Source: Topomyia yanbarensis (taxonomy: Eukaryota > Arthropoda > Insecta > Diptera > Culicidae). Taken from it: a DNA stretch of 64,000 nt. Position numbers and translations under genes: made by a program. The DNA is taken from the NCBI RefSeq assembly GCF_030247195.1, contig NC_080670.1:164682080-164746079 (forward strand). The letters are read 5' to 3'. This document shows positions 11,001 through 22,392 of this stretch, one piece after another (positions within the stretch are counted from its first letter, which is position 1; every line of letters begins with the position of its first letter). The notes under the pieces were generated by a model. It did no database searches, was not told the origin of the DNA, and worked only from the letters and a program-made list of their open reading frames with translations.

Positions 11001-14000
11001 CCAACGTAAGGTTCTTTCTAACTAGTCAAGACATCGGCCACAAAAAGTATTGTAGCGATCGGGATAGCCTTGAGCGGTTATGAGTGGTGTTAAAAGTAAA
11101 CCGCCAAATTGAGAGATGGAGCGCTTGCTGAAGAGGTAAATGAGGATTGATGAGTATAAAATGTATATAATTCAATACAACCATGCTGGAAAGGTTGTAC
11201 TCATAAAATTTAAGCAGGAACAGAAACTCTTTGTTGCCCGTAATAACACGAAACACTTTGTTGAGTGTCAAGATCTCCGCGTTCATTGAAGACAATGGAA
11301 TCCAGGTGCGACTACACGATGTCTCTGGATACACCCGACGCCGCTATTAGCAAATGTATGTCGTAGAATAGACAGGTTCTCTCCGATAAGGAGGAGGTGC
11401 TCGATTGAAATGACCCTGTTAGATAAATGGTAAACAAACGATTTAGATAGCGAGTCTTTATACCAGGGATTCAGTGTATTTAATTCTGAAGAAAACATCG
11501 GCATCAGGGTGCGACTGCTGTTGGATCATTATAGAGGTCCGTCTCGTAATCGTCTACTGCAGAAAATACGATGACTATAGAAGGAAGCGCGGTATGAATT
11601 CGACGAATCTGCGAGTGGCTTTATGTGACGATGAAGAAAACGAGCAGAGGATGACAAAATTCCTCAGGTAAATGAATCTGCACAAAATGTTGTAGATTTA
11701 GTTCACCGTAATATTTTGAATTGGGTCATTAAAAGAAATTCTTCATTTATTACATAAACCGATTGAGCTCATCTTTCTAAAGATGGCAATACATAAGTTC
11801 AACCCTTAAAACATCAGAATAATTTTTAACTGACTTTCTACGAAAATGTAAACACGTCCTCGTTCGACACTATCGGTCTTCCTTGGCAGTGAATTTAACC
11901 ACGTGGGTTAGCATTTTTGACAGTTATCCCAGCAAATAGCAAGGTAATTCAATGCGAGATGTTGTCGAAATAATTATATTTTATGAATAAAATTTTAATC
12001 GTCGATTTGTATTCAAAAAATTGCAAATGATTTTCGACTACGTATCTTTGACGTCAGCTGCATTGGAAAAAATCAAAAACCCAACTGTAACATATACTGT
12101 AGCGTTAAATTCCCAAACAAAACAAAAATGTATCCGGTTTACATCTTTTTTTTTGTGGAAAGTGTCATAAACCACAACAACTGGATGTAAATAGTATTGA
12201 ACACTTCCCACTAACCTGGACTTCGCATCAGCTCAATTAATATTCCGAAAAACAAGCTGCAGCTATTTCACTGGCTTCGTAGTCTGGATTTGCGGACCTA
12301 GATTCTTCAGTGCTCTGACAGCCTCAGCTATCGAGGGCGTTGTGTTCATAAAACTTTTAGCAATACATGATGGTTAGACATCCGTAGGATACAACCAATA
12401 ATAAACCGAGATTGACAATTATTCCAAACGCAGAGGTCGAACAAAAATTACTTTACTTAAAACATGGTGCAGTGAAAACCTCTTGAAACTTAAAACAGTA
12501 GCTCATAACGAGAATCGCTGAACGTTCGCTGTAAAAACAAGTCATTATACGTGACTTTGGAACCAAAACATATATGCCCAAACATCGAGAGCACTTCAAT
12601 CGAGACATACAATGTTGGCACTGGACTGGGGCAGAAGTTTCATGTTTCATCTTCTTCCATGCAAACGAAAACAATAATAAAACAACAATTCTCGAGGCGT
12701 TGGTTAGCATCACGAAAGGGGTGAACCTCGTCACAATAAGCTCCACCAGGGGAAAAAATTAGCATTCAACTGTATAAGTAAGCATCACTCGTGTAATTAA
12801 TCAATTATTCAATTTCCATCTTGGTTCGTTAAAAGCGAGTAAGATCAAACGGTTTCAATCCCATACCAACCGCGAAACAAAAAATGAAAAGTGTTCACAT
12901 ATTCCACTTTTTGATTAACTTTTAAATTGTAGTCATCGTAGCATTGCACGCGGTTCCTACCAGGTACATTATATAGGGTGAATTAGTATGCACAGACACG
13001 AGCGTTATGAGATGAAAAAAAATATATTTCATATAGCATATACAAAAAATACTTTCTCTGGTGAATTCTTAGTAACCCGCGGCCGTTTCATTCGGTACCA
13101 GGTCATCCACTGTTCCGGCTATCTGAAGGCCCGGATTTACCCCGGCGATAGCACCTACGGCGACGGGCACAGCTGCATCCAGAATCTCGGTCTGGTGGCC
13201 GTCGGTCATTCACTGCCCCCATCGGCAATCACGGAAATCAAGCTGCATCAGAATATGTTCATGTTTCGCGCCAGCATGGATCTGAAACTGATCTTCCTCG
13301 ACGCCAAGTAAGTGACGCTATTGTATCCGAACATTAGTATTTAGGTATGCAAATACGAACCGTGTAGAAAAGATAATGCATGACAGTAATTTGATAGTGC
13401 ACCACTATGTATATAAATTGCTTCCGAATGAAGAGAGCAAGTGTAAACAATTCGGTCCGTCCCGTGCCAGCCAACAGCCAGAAGTGCAAACGACCGGAAG
13501 GATTTTTTTTGTTCGCCTTCGGTTGCTTTGTTTGTCCAATCAAATCCGCGGGACGTGTCAAATCTTGTTTGTATCAAGAGCTACCTTTCCGATCGGATGT
13601 CGTTGCTATTTGCTCTGTTAGCTAGGCTATTGTTTTCTTATTGTGTCTCCCCACACTCATAGCCGTTATTTTTATGTTTTTCAGGGTGTCCCAGCTGACT
13701 GGATACGAGCCGCAGGATCTGATTGAGAAAACACTGTACCAGTATATTCATGCGTCCGATATCCTGCACATGCGGTATTCTCACCAAATTTGTAAGTGGT
13801 CTGGCTCGGCTCGGTATCTGTTGTTTGCTATAAACAAGCGCAGCAGCACGCCAGCTAATGAGCGATAAAATAGGGGGCGGATCAAATTACATTGAGATCA
13901 TTTTTTCACGCTATCTCTCTCTCTCTCGTTCTCGGTTTCTCTTGCATTGTTCTGTTTCCCTGCGCAGTGATGTACAAGGGACAAGTGACGACGAAGTACT

Positions 14001-17000
14001 ACCGATTTCTGACAAAGGGAGGCGGATGGACGTGGGTTCAGTCGTATGCCACCGTGGTGCACAATACCCGCTCATCTCGGCCCCACTGCATCGTCAGCGT
14101 TAATTATGTGTTAAGGTGAGTGCCTAATTATTGATTACAACTTGTTTGCAACAATGTTGTTCAATCGATTGACTTCAAAAATGGAACTCGACTATAATAT
14201 ATTTCAAAACAACATAAACATAAACGTAAACAAATTTACTAAGGACTCTGACAAAGTTATCTACATTTGGGAAACTTGTGTAGAAAGAAGAATGAACCCG
14301 TGTATAAGCGCAGAGACAATATGCTCAGCTTCGCCTCCGTGCTGATTTTGTTTTTAAATGCGAGGCTCTACGTTTGCTGAAATGTTTACAAAATCTTTGT
14401 AATGGACTTATGGGTTAATGGTACTGGCTAGGGTTCTAAACCCGACACCTTAGCCGGTGGAAGTAGGCTCACTTGAACGCGCCTGACTACCGCCAATCCG
14501 GCTCTGAACGTAATACCCCATGAAGAACCGCATCAACACCAGCAGCTGCAGCGAGAGCATCCCAGGGACACCATACCGAGCACGATCGACGACAAATCAG
14601 TTGGACGCTAAGGAAAGGGGGATGGGATTGCTAGGGTTTCAGGTGCGCACGCCGAAACCCAGCATTACCCCAGAAGACCAGCAGTCTAGGTTATCTAAAG
14701 TGACGAAGTTGAGGCAAAAAAAACGAAGAACTTTATCAATTTGTGAAAAGCAAGGGCAACGCGCACGGACAGATCTAGTGATTAGCATCAAATCCGCCGC
14801 AGCAGCAGCAGAAGGCGAACCAACGGCGTTATTAGAGAGAGCTGAAAGCACCGAAAAGACGCTGAAGACCACAGAGATAGCGAACGCAGAAGCCCATGAG
14901 ACGCCGAAGAGTGACCGGTATTCTCGTGCTGTGAAAAGAATAAGGGAAACACCAAGAGAGGAGGAGAAACTGAGAAAGCTCAAGAAGGTGAAAGACCGCG
15001 AAAGAAAGTCAAGAGAGAAAGTCTTTGGCCGCGTCGTGACGTACGCTGCGATCCTCAAAAGGGTGAGAGAAGATCCCAAGCTGAAGGAGCTGGGGGAGAA
15101 CGTTGTAAGAACCAGGCGCACTCAGAAAGGCGAGTTGCTGGTTCATTGATCAAGAGCTCGGTCTATTGGAAAATCGTGGCATAAGCGGTGGGAGGAGAAG
15201 CGAATGTTCAGGAAGCAGTTATCGAATGCAGTAATCTGGAAGAGATCACAACGGAAGACGAAGTGAGGAGCGCACTAATAGAGCAATGCAAGAAGAGCAG
15301 ATATCGATCAGGTTGAGGAAGGCGTACAGTGGCACACAGACAGCAGTGATACGCTTATCGCCAACCGCAGCCAACAAGCTTATGTCGACCGGTAGGATCA
15401 CAATCGGATGGTCGATGTGCTCGTTATGATTAAGATGACCAACTCTGATGAAAAATCCAAAAATTTGTACACCATGCGGACTGTGAGCCTGACCGTGATT
15501 AACGATTGCGTTTCGCTGCAGAATGGTGTACGGAATTTTTCATCAGAGCTGGTCAGCTTAGGTATGATTGATCCCTAGAGCCACTAAACAAACGGAGAGG
15601 TGTAGTGTGTAGAAAATGTGGGAAGAAAGGATACATTGCTAGAGACTGCACAAAGCGACCGAAGTGGTTGGTCTGCGCAAATGAAGGCGGAAAAGATCAT
15701 ATGACTAGAGGCTACTTATGCCCACAGTACAAACAGGCGGAAGCAGGCCAATGATGCACTGGAACTGTTGTGTCAGTGAACAACAGAAACGAAGTGCGAC
15801 GTTACAATTATTGCAGAGCCGTATAATGTTCCTCTCGATAATGATGACTGGGTGGTGGATACTGCAGGGATGGCGACAATCCAAGTTATGGGCGGTTTCC
15901 CTGTCCAATAGGTGGTGGATGTCACACATGAAGGCTTCGGGATTGCCAGGATCTACGGCGTATTCGTATGTAGCTGCTATTCTCCCCTACTGTAGATACG
16001 GGCGAACGTCGGTTGTTATAAAAGGAGATTTTAACACTTGGACCGTGGAGTGGCGAGTTAGTGAGCAGTACACACATAGCAATCACCAAGCGATCTACTA
16101 CACCATTGGTCGGCGGAATTGCATTGTGACGCGGAGAATGACGACTGGTGAGCGGAACTGGAAAATAAAGGATTTCAACAAGGATTTTTTGTTAAAGCAC
16201 TTCGTGCTGACAGCCTCGCTCCAATTTCGAATGCCGATGAACTGTCGGAAACATTAGCGAGGGTGTGTGACGTATCAATGCCGAGGAAGAACCGGCGTCC
16301 GGCGTATTAGTGGAACGAAAAGCTCAGCATCTTCCGTACTGCCTGCCTGAAAGTCAGAAAACGCAAGATCTGAGGCAGTCAGAGAAGAGCTGGTGCTGCT
16401 ACCAAAACCACCAGGAGATCCAGCAGCATATCGTCCTATAAGCCTGCTGGATACTCTTGATAAACTTCTGGAAAGGATCATCCTCAACAGGCTGACGACC
16501 TACGCTGAAAGTGATAACAGACTATCGCAGAGCCAGTTCGGCTTCCGGAAAGGGATCTCGACAGTGGACGCCGCCGCAGTCATCGCGAACGCGAAGAAAA
16601 CATCGGAGCAAAAGAGAAGGGCCGAAGCTACTGCGCCATGGTGACGATGAACGTGAAGAATATGCTCAACAGCTCCAGCTTGATGGCTATCGCCGTAGCG
16701 TTGCACAGAATGTGGTTTCCGGACTATTTGTGCTTGATTCTGAAAAGTTACTTTCAGAACCGAGTGCTGGTCTACGAGACAAACATGGGGCAGAAGTCGA
16801 TTAGGGTTACGGCGGGAACACCTCAGGGCTCCATACTCAGCCCAACGCTCTGGAATATAATGTATAACGGAGTGTTAACACTGGAACTGCCAATGGTAGA
16901 CGAGATTGTCGGCTTTGCTGATGACGTTGTCCTGATGATAACCGGTGAGACCCTTGAGGAGGTGGAGATGTGGACAGCTAAGATAATAGACATCGTGGAA

Positions 17001-20000
17001 CCCTGGATGGCTGACGCCAAGAGACAGCTGGTTCACCACAAGACGAAGGTAGTGTTGGTCAGCAACCGTACAAAATCCAGCGCGCCATGATCAGCGTCAA
17101 GGGACACGTGTGATGGTCGACGTTCGGTTAAATTACAACAGTTATGGCGACTATATATTTGAATTAGTACGGATCATGTCGAACATTAGAGGAGCAAGAT
17201 GCAGCTCGAAACGTCGTCTGGTGGGCGTCTCATCCTAAATACTGAGGTATGGCGTACCGGCCTGAGCTGCTGCGCAGAATTAAAAGCGTAACCAGACGAA
17301 CTTGACAAGCACGTTTCGCCTAATGGCTGTTCGTCTGGCGAGCGCGTCCAGAATGATATCTTCGGACGCGGTATGCGTAATGGTCGAGATGATCCCCATT
17401 TGCATCACTCTGGTTGAGAACGCAAAATGCCACCATCGGAAGAATGCACGAAATTCAAGGAGACTTGTCAGAGCGGACTCGTTGGCTAAGTGGCAGCAAG
17501 AGTGGGACAACGCGGAGAAAGGAAAGTGAACCCACCGCCTCATACCAAATGTGTCGGCTTGTGTGCATTGGAAGCATAGAGTGGTGAACTTCCATTTGAT
17601 GCATTTTTTGTCCGGGTACGGATGCATCCGGAAGTACCTGCATTGGTTTGGATATGCTTCGTCGCCCCTTTGCTCGGAGTGTGTGAAGTGCAAGAGACAC
17701 CGGAACATGCGGTCTTCGAATGCCCTAGGTTCGAAAAAGTTCGAATTTGACAATATGGTGGAAGAGATGTACCACGACGAGCATATCTGGGATGTTGTCA
17801 ACAGAGTAAACACGAGTGCAGAGAAAGTGGTGAAGATACTAACAAAGTAGCATCACCGCCTAGAAAGCCGCCATGAAACCACAAATCGGATATCGGGATA
17901 AATTCTGCCGCCGAGAAACTCCGCCGGTGTAGATTAGTTCCACAGCCGAGGACCAGTTGAGTAGTGCGCGACGTAACACCGGGTTCGGATCGAAGCGGAC
18001 GTTAGACTCTACCAGAATCGCCGGACTGATCTCAACATTTTACCGGGTCACTCGTGAGCAGGTTAAATCCACCGCCGGGAATTAGAGCGAGTAGCTTGCG
18101 GTGAACAGCTAGCAGTGGGAGGAGCCAGCACGCCAGGGAACCGGAATCTACGCTTCACCTGCAACCGCTGGACAGATCTCAGCACCCACTGGCTGGTCCG
18201 TTGAGTAGGATAAATTCAACGCCGTGGACTAGATCGAGTAGATCGTGACGTAGCAGTAAGCTAATTGACTCACGGAAACGAACATGGGTATAGGGACAAA
18301 TCTGCCGCCGGTGAATTTACAGTAGGCTAGATTCACCGCCGTGGGTTATCCGACTATAGCGTGACAAAAATGAGAGCTAATTGGCTCAGCTTTCGGTCGG
18401 AGTAGGGTGAGTTCACCGCTGAAACAGGAGCTGAATGAGGACGTAATAGACGGAAACGGAAAGCAAGAGGAGAGTCGAGAGTTAAATGGCTCAAAGGTCG
18501 ACCCATTTCATTGATCAAGATTCTTGGGATTAGCGATCCGTCAATAAAATCGCATTTTTACCACCATGCGGTTTTTTGTTTGACAGCTCCAGTGCTGCCG
18601 TCATCCACCAGCGACTGACAGTCCATAGCGGGTGTTTACCCTTTACCTGCTTTAAAGGTAACAGCGAAAGCAGCCGCATCCTAATCATCTTCTTCTCTCC
18701 AAGTGATTATATGCAGTTTCGCGAAACGAAGGCACCCGAAAAGCTTGAATAGCAGCATGCGACTAGTTAGTATTCTTTCTGTTCAAGATTTGCAGCTCGA
18801 TGCATTAAATTAGCGGGAACCAATCACGAAAGAGCTTCGGTCGGATGATTTAAAGTCGGTTTATACTTTCCACCTATCAGAACTAGAGTAGCAAGGCACA
18901 ATACAAACTAATTGAATCGTAATCCACCAGCCGTTCACAGCTCACAAAGGTTTCCTTCTCAGTGTTGTACATTCCTTCAAAGAGATGCTCTATTGCCTCC
19001 ATATTGTCGTTTACAATAACTAACCCGGTAAATTTCATTTGGTTCTCTCTTTGCAGTGATCAGGAAGCTCGCGAACTGCTTCTGAACGAGATTCAGGGAC
19101 CAATGATTCCGAAGCCGGAAATTCAAACACCGACCGCTACTCCAGCCACAGTAGCAGCTTCGGTGACACCAATTTCGCCACCGCAGCATATCCCAATACA
19201 AATCACACAACAGCAGCATCAACCTCCGGTACCGCCTACAGCTCTACAACAACAGACACCAATTCTACCGCCACACAACCCTCTCCTGGTAAAGGAAATG
19301 TCCAACTACCTGCAACTGCATAATTTCGAAGACGATAATAGCCTCCAGCAGATGGTTCAGAGCAGCAACATGCACCAGCCACAGCAGAACAACCAAGACT
19401 ACGAACATCAATACAGCAGTCAGGCTGGTTTCATGATGGACTCAAACCAGTCAATGTCCCAAGGAACACCTAGCGAATTCCTTGATTCGTACTACGATCC
19501 CTTCTATCAACCGTACGATCCACAGGCGGACAACTCTAACATGCTACGACCGTTCTCTGCCAGCTCGAACAGTTGCAGTAGCTCGGACGGCGAAGCTCAT
19601 CTGCACGCCACCTACATCCCTAATACGTCCCTGATACAACAGCAACAGTCGTCATATGACGAAATCAATCAGCATTTTGGAATCAACTGCTTCAACAACA
19701 ACAACAGCAATGGAACTCCTTCAAATGGCCAGCTGAACGGCAACCACAGTAATCTAAACAATCATAATCTACACCATCAGCATGGCATGGTTGGTAGCGG
19801 CTCGGCTGCTCCATCTGGTGCTGCTACCAGCACAACTAGTAGTAGTAATCAAAACATCAACAATAATAACAACAGCCATCATGATAATGGCTTTTTAGAC
19901 GACTTTAAAACCAACCATCATCATCAACAGCAGCAGCAGCAACAACATCCTCATGGCAACAACGGTCATCATCATCCTCATCATCACTCACAACTTCACC

Positions 20001-20089
20001 ATCATCACAATGGGCCACAGTACACCAGCGTGATCGTGGAACCGCAAAACTATCATCTGCCTGTTACGCAAAATGAGTTTGTACATTAG
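4244..20089 (+). CDS. sim: Single-minded bHLH-PAS transcription factor (3' five exons; bHLH exon outside window)
   Basis: Sim is a nuclear bHLH-PAS factor that dimerises with the ARNT homologue Tango and is the master regulator of midline cells of the insect nervous system. The coding segments are 4244-5019, 13102-13307, 13685-13791, 13968-14115 and 19057-20089. All junctions are GT-AG and the phases join without a shift, giving about 756 residues ending in TAG at 20087-20089. PAS-A carries [20 protein letters not shown] and [14 protein letters not shown] carries [33 protein letters not shown] and [18 protein letters not shown]. These match Sim rather than Trachealess, whose PAS-A differs. 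The first exon begins mid-codon after an acceptor AG at 4242-4243, so the bHLH and N-terminus lie upstream. Introns are large (8.1 kb and 4.9 kb) and packed with transposons, but the exons are intact. Confidence 0.95.
5446..6258 (+). mobile_element. pogo-like MITE, family A, split by an insertion of about 575 bp
   Basis: The left half (5446 to about 5573) and right half (about 6149-6258) match the family A consensus, with TA at 5444-5445 and 6259-6260. Between them is foreign sequence of about 575 bp that no other copy in this window has. It contains taaattaggtaa-type inverted motifs near 5820-5990 but no recognised family. The right end abuts the next copy. Confidence 0.8.
6263..6519 (+). 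mobile_element. pogo-like MITE, family A, full-length copy
   Basis: Starts CAGTCGTGATTCGCTGGTTG and ends CAGCGAATCACGACTG, flanked by TA at 6261-6262 and 6520-6521. It is 257 bp long and separated from the previous copy by only TATA, so one MITE inserted at the edge of another or both used adjacent TA sites. Confidence 0.9.
6522..7100. other. sim intron sequence, no gene seen
   Basis: AT-rich intronic sequence between the tandem MITEs and the LOA-like LINE relic. A short frame near 6887-7090 shows no recognisable domain. Confidence 0.35.
7597..7690 (+). mobile_element. hAT-type MITE end fragment, family B
   Basis: Begins CAGTGGTTCTCAACC followed by the same body as the complete copy at 54489-54650 (ttttttgtaccacgaacc, gaaatcaccgtaagttgctg). 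The other terminus is not found nearby, so the copy is truncated. It lies inside the LOA-like relic. Confidence 0.65.
9796..10418 (+). repeat. 625-bp segment duplicated at 24187-24811
   Basis: The segment runs from ttaggtaatactttcatg to ataaactactcaattta. It is repeated with high identity and the same orientation inside the TIR element at 23610-25119. It spans noncoding sequence plus the beginning of the LOA-like RNase H region ([20 protein letters not shown]), so the duplicated piece includes LINE-derived sequence. Confidence 0.85.
10951..13101. other. sim intron sequence, no gene recognised
   Basis: About 2.1 kb of intron between the LOA-like relic and the sim exon at 13102. Several frames of 60-100 codons exist on both strands, but none shows a domain I recognise. 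A short palindrome, ggtttacatc with gatgtaaata, lies near 12140-12210. Confidence 0.35.
13102..13307 (+). CDS. sim: sim exon: inter-PAS / start of PAS-B
   Basis: The exon follows acceptor CAG and reads [20 protein letters not shown], then [20 protein letters not shown] and a further segment ending LKLIFLDA plus two bases of a Lys codon. The donor is gtaagt at 13308. It supplies the segment between PAS-A and PAS-B and the first strands of PAS-B. The phase (two bases left over) matches the next exon. Confidence 0.95.
13685..13791 (+). CDS. sim: sim exon: PAS-B core
   Basis: The acceptor is tttttcag at 13684 and the donor is gtaagt at 13792. The sequence reads [20 protein letters not shown] and then [15 protein letters not shown], the helical core of PAS-B. 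Its phase completes the split codons on both sides. Confidence 0.95.
13968..14115 (+). CDS. sim: sim exon: end of PAS-B
   Basis: The acceptor is ctgcgcag ending at 13967 and the donor is gtgagt at 14116. It encodes [20 protein letters not shown] and then the last PAS-B strands, ending VSVNYVL with a split Ser codon (AG|T) completed by the final exon. Confidence 0.95.
14410..18530 (+). mobile_element. decayed R1-like non-LTR retrotransposon in sim intron
   Basis: A 5' truncated or diverged leader precedes a gag-like remnant with a Lys/Glu-rich coiled-coil part (14520-15149). A zinc-knuckle remnant ([14 protein letters not shown], about 15607-15650) follows. Endonuclease pieces lie at 15760-16257 ([31 protein letters not shown]). 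RT pieces lie at 16393-17090 ([66 protein letters not shown]). A C-terminal region is at 17280-17850. The 3' UTR (17851 to about 18530) has repeated units around CACCGCCG and ends near ggctcaaaggtcgaccc. The whole is broken by frameshifts and stops. A related copy lies on the minus strand at 49560-54210. Confidence 0.85.
15432..15562. mobile_element. 131-bp MITE inserted in the R1-like gag, family C
   Basis: The ends tgaccaactctgatgaaaaa and ttttcatcagagctggtca are inverted repeats. The element is flanked by a 7-bp duplication, TATGATT, at 15425-15431 and 15563-15569. Removing it rejoins the LINE reading just before the zinc-knuckle region, so it is younger than the LINE. Confidence 0.8.
18531..19056. 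other. intron end upstream of last sim exon
   Basis: Noncoding sequence between the LINE 3' end and the terminal sim exon, ending in the pyrimidine-rich acceptor ctctctttgcag. No other feature is recognised. Confidence 0.45.
19057..20089 (+). CDS. sim: sim terminal exon: low-complexity C-terminal region
   Basis: The acceptor ctttgcag ends at 19056 and the stop is TAG at 20087-20089. The exon starts [14 protein letters not shown], the conserved end of the structured region. About 330 residues rich in Gln, His, Asn, Ser and Pro follow, including seven consecutive Gln and several His clusters near the end. This is the expected position of the Sim transactivation region. Any methionine seen upstream of 19057 in this frame is intronic. 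Confidence 0.93.
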
Positions 20090-20969
20090 ATTTCTTTGGC
20101 TCTCTGAATTTGGTGGCACAACAGTTTTTAACATGAACTTGTTTTGAAAATTCGTGTAGGGAAAACGATTACTGAAAAAAGACTGCAGGCAGTTGGTATT
20201 GTCAAATGTATTTTGTTAGGACAGTAAACGATATTAGTGTAGAGATAAGTTTTTACTGTTATTTCTAGGTAAGTTGCTTACATGTATAGTATTTATTTAG
20301 AACATTACATGTAAATATTTGATACAAAACATTAGAAGCTACATTAAGAGTGGAGTATTAAACAAATATCTAGCAGAAATGGGTTTAAATTCAGAAGGAC
20401 AAGTAGTATCACAATATCCTTAAGAAAAGTTTAATTAAATCTTAATTCGACGATTTCGTGGATTAGCTGCATATAAGGCAATCGACTTAGTAAGTACGTC
20501 AAGCCCTTCCCAGAGAGTGAAATTTGACATTCATAATTGTAAGACGATGTGTGAGATTGAAGAGTGCCTTGGTCAAGAAAGAGGAATGATGGAGTAGGAC
20601 GAACGTTGTCCAGACTAGCACAAGTTTATTCGTACTGGTGATTTTACTTCGTGGAATTCTTCAAGTAGTACTATTTTCACATGCCCAATCTGAATTTTCT
20701 AACACAGAGGCTATTCTATGTCAGCGACTACCAAACTTCATTAACATAAGGACAGACCTTGTTATTTTAAGCGTCCCTTACATGTTTAATACTTTTGTCA
20801 ATACACAGTATTGACGATGTTGCTTCAATACGTCAATACTATTTGAAATGCACATCGTCGTTACAACTTTTCCATTACACGTACCATACTCTCGTCAATA
20901 CCGCCAAGATTTCGTTTAGTAGGTGAGTGTGAATTGACAGCTGATCACATAGAAATTTCATCCGAAATA
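20090..20969 (+). other. probable sim 3' UTR and downstream flank
   Basis: AT-rich noncoding sequence after the sim stop codon. An ATTAAA lies at 20434-20439 and an AATAAA at 20966-20971. The latter overlaps the left target site of the pogo-like MITE that follows, so it may be partly element-derived. The true poly(A) site cannot be decided from sequence alone. Confidence 0.45.
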
Positions 20970-21039
20970 AAGTCGTAATTCGCTGGTTGGACACTTTTTA
21001 ACTGGACCGCTTTTTAATTGGACTTCCGCTAGTTGGACC

Positions 21040-21856
21040 CACGGCTCACAGAAGGGAAGCTTGCTATTCCGCGAATCAGGGTGGCCAGACCTACCGATTT
21101 ATCGGTAGTCCTACCGATTTTGGTCTTCCCTACCGATTCCCAGACGACCAAGGCAAAACTACCGATATTTTGTTATTCCTACCGAAAACTACCGATTTTT
21201 ATTGATTTTGGACACATCCTACTCAACATTAATTTTTTGGGTTGGATTTGGTCAGAGATCTGTGTTGTCAGTATTTTAAAATTCTATGTCAATACTACGT
21301 TTTTGGGACAACAACCCGGCCTACCGATAACTACCGATAAACTTTTAGTGACCCTACCGATATTAAGGAATTCTATCTGGCCACCCTGCCGCGAATTGAC
21401 AGTTTTCGGTGACGTCAAAGAAATCGTTGAGATAAACAAACGGATTTCTCGAAAGTTGTTAATTTGTATTTGTTTATTAACAGTTATTAACAGTTGTTAA
21501 TTGACAATATTCGAGCTCTTACGGTGGAAAAAATAGTGTGCAATGGATTTTTGACGTAAATTACGCCATAATTACACTAGACACAGTGGATAATCAGTGC
21601 ATCTATGTGATTACTAGCGTAAATCGGGAATTTGGATGCATGCCACAGAAAACATATCCCACCGTAATTTTCTGATCATAGCAAAGGTTTTGGACATCCG
21701 CATAGCTTCCTTGTGATTTACCAGGTGCCGATCATTCGTTAGCAGCAAACAATATATGAGTTTCATGTAATTGTTTTCGCCGACGATTTCTATGACGTGA
21801 CGCTCTCGTCAAATGTTTACACTCTAACGAGCTAGCCTAGTATATGTAAGCCGTGA
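21040..21856. mobile_element. 817-bp nonautonomous element with 8-bp duplication, inside family A MITE
   Basis: The 8-bp sequence GTTGGACC occurs at 21032-21039 and 21857-21864 and is single in intact family A copies, so it is a target-site duplication. The ends CACGGCTCAC and AAGCCGTGA are short inverted repeats. An 8-bp duplication suggests a hAT-type mechanism. It holds the 312-bp hAT MITE nested at 21077-21388. Confidence 0.75.
21077..21388. mobile_element. 312-bp hAT-type MITE, family D (perfect 8-bp TSD)
   Basis: The termini CAGGGTGGCCAGA and TCTGGCCACCCTG are perfect inverted repeats. The exact 8-bp duplication CCGCGAAT lies at 21069-21076 and 21389-21396. The interior has repeated ctaccgat motifs on the left and right sides. 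8-bp target sites with CAGGG ends are typical of hAT elements. Confidence 0.9.
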
Positions 21857-21995
21857 GTTGGACCATTGTCCAACTAAAAAACATCTGAACATCAAAATCT
21901 CGTGTCAAATTTACTTTGACAATCAATCTGACAATCATTAGAGATGTGAATGGATGCAATTACACTACTAACGTCTCCTTTGGAAAGTTGTTGAC

Positions 21996-22210
21996 ACACG
22001 CAGAAATTTATTTATGCATCGATAACATACTTTTCTATCTGCCTCTCGTTTCTTCTGCTGTAAATTTTATGCATTGGACATATTCGGTCTATCCACTCAT
22101 TGAATGCTTAGTAAAAGTTTATGCATGAAAATGCATAAAAATTACAGCAGAATAAAAGAGACGGGAATAGAAAGTATGCTAACTATGCATATTCTTGTCT
22201 CTCAGTTCAA
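21996..22210. mobile_element. palindromic insertion inside family A MITE
   Basis: Arms near 22010-22075 and 22118-22195 are inverted copies of each other (for example ctgctgtaaattttatgcat against atgcataaaaattacagcag). The sequence is absent from the other family A copies. No clear target duplication is seen, so the limits are approximate. Confidence 0.65.
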
Positions 22211-22392
22211 CTGTCAGTCGGTCCAACTAACGAATCAAATTCGTTAGTTGGACAGAGGTGTGGCCCAACCAGCGAATCACGACTGTAGTTACTTCTCTAG
22301 GGTGGTATGGCGGTGCTAGTGTTTTAACGGATATTTGTTCAGAAATTTACACAAGTATTATAAATTTATTTGTTCGAACAAGGACGTATATT

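Larger units (their letters stand above)
20970..22285 (+). mobile_element. pogo-like MITE, family A, carrying two further insertions
   Basis: The left end is AAGTCGTAATTCGCTGGTTG and the right end CAGCGAATCACGACTG, with TA at 20968-20969 and 22286-22287. The family body is in three pieces (20970-21039, 21857-21995, 22211-22285), split by a TIR element at 21040-21856 and a palindromic insert at about 21996-22210. Confidence 0.85.

Noticed and set aside
14639..15121. 160-codon open frame on the minus strand
   Set aside because: It is the reverse shadow of the Lys/Glu-rich gag remnant on the plus strand; the Ser/Phe/Leu-rich product is compositional.
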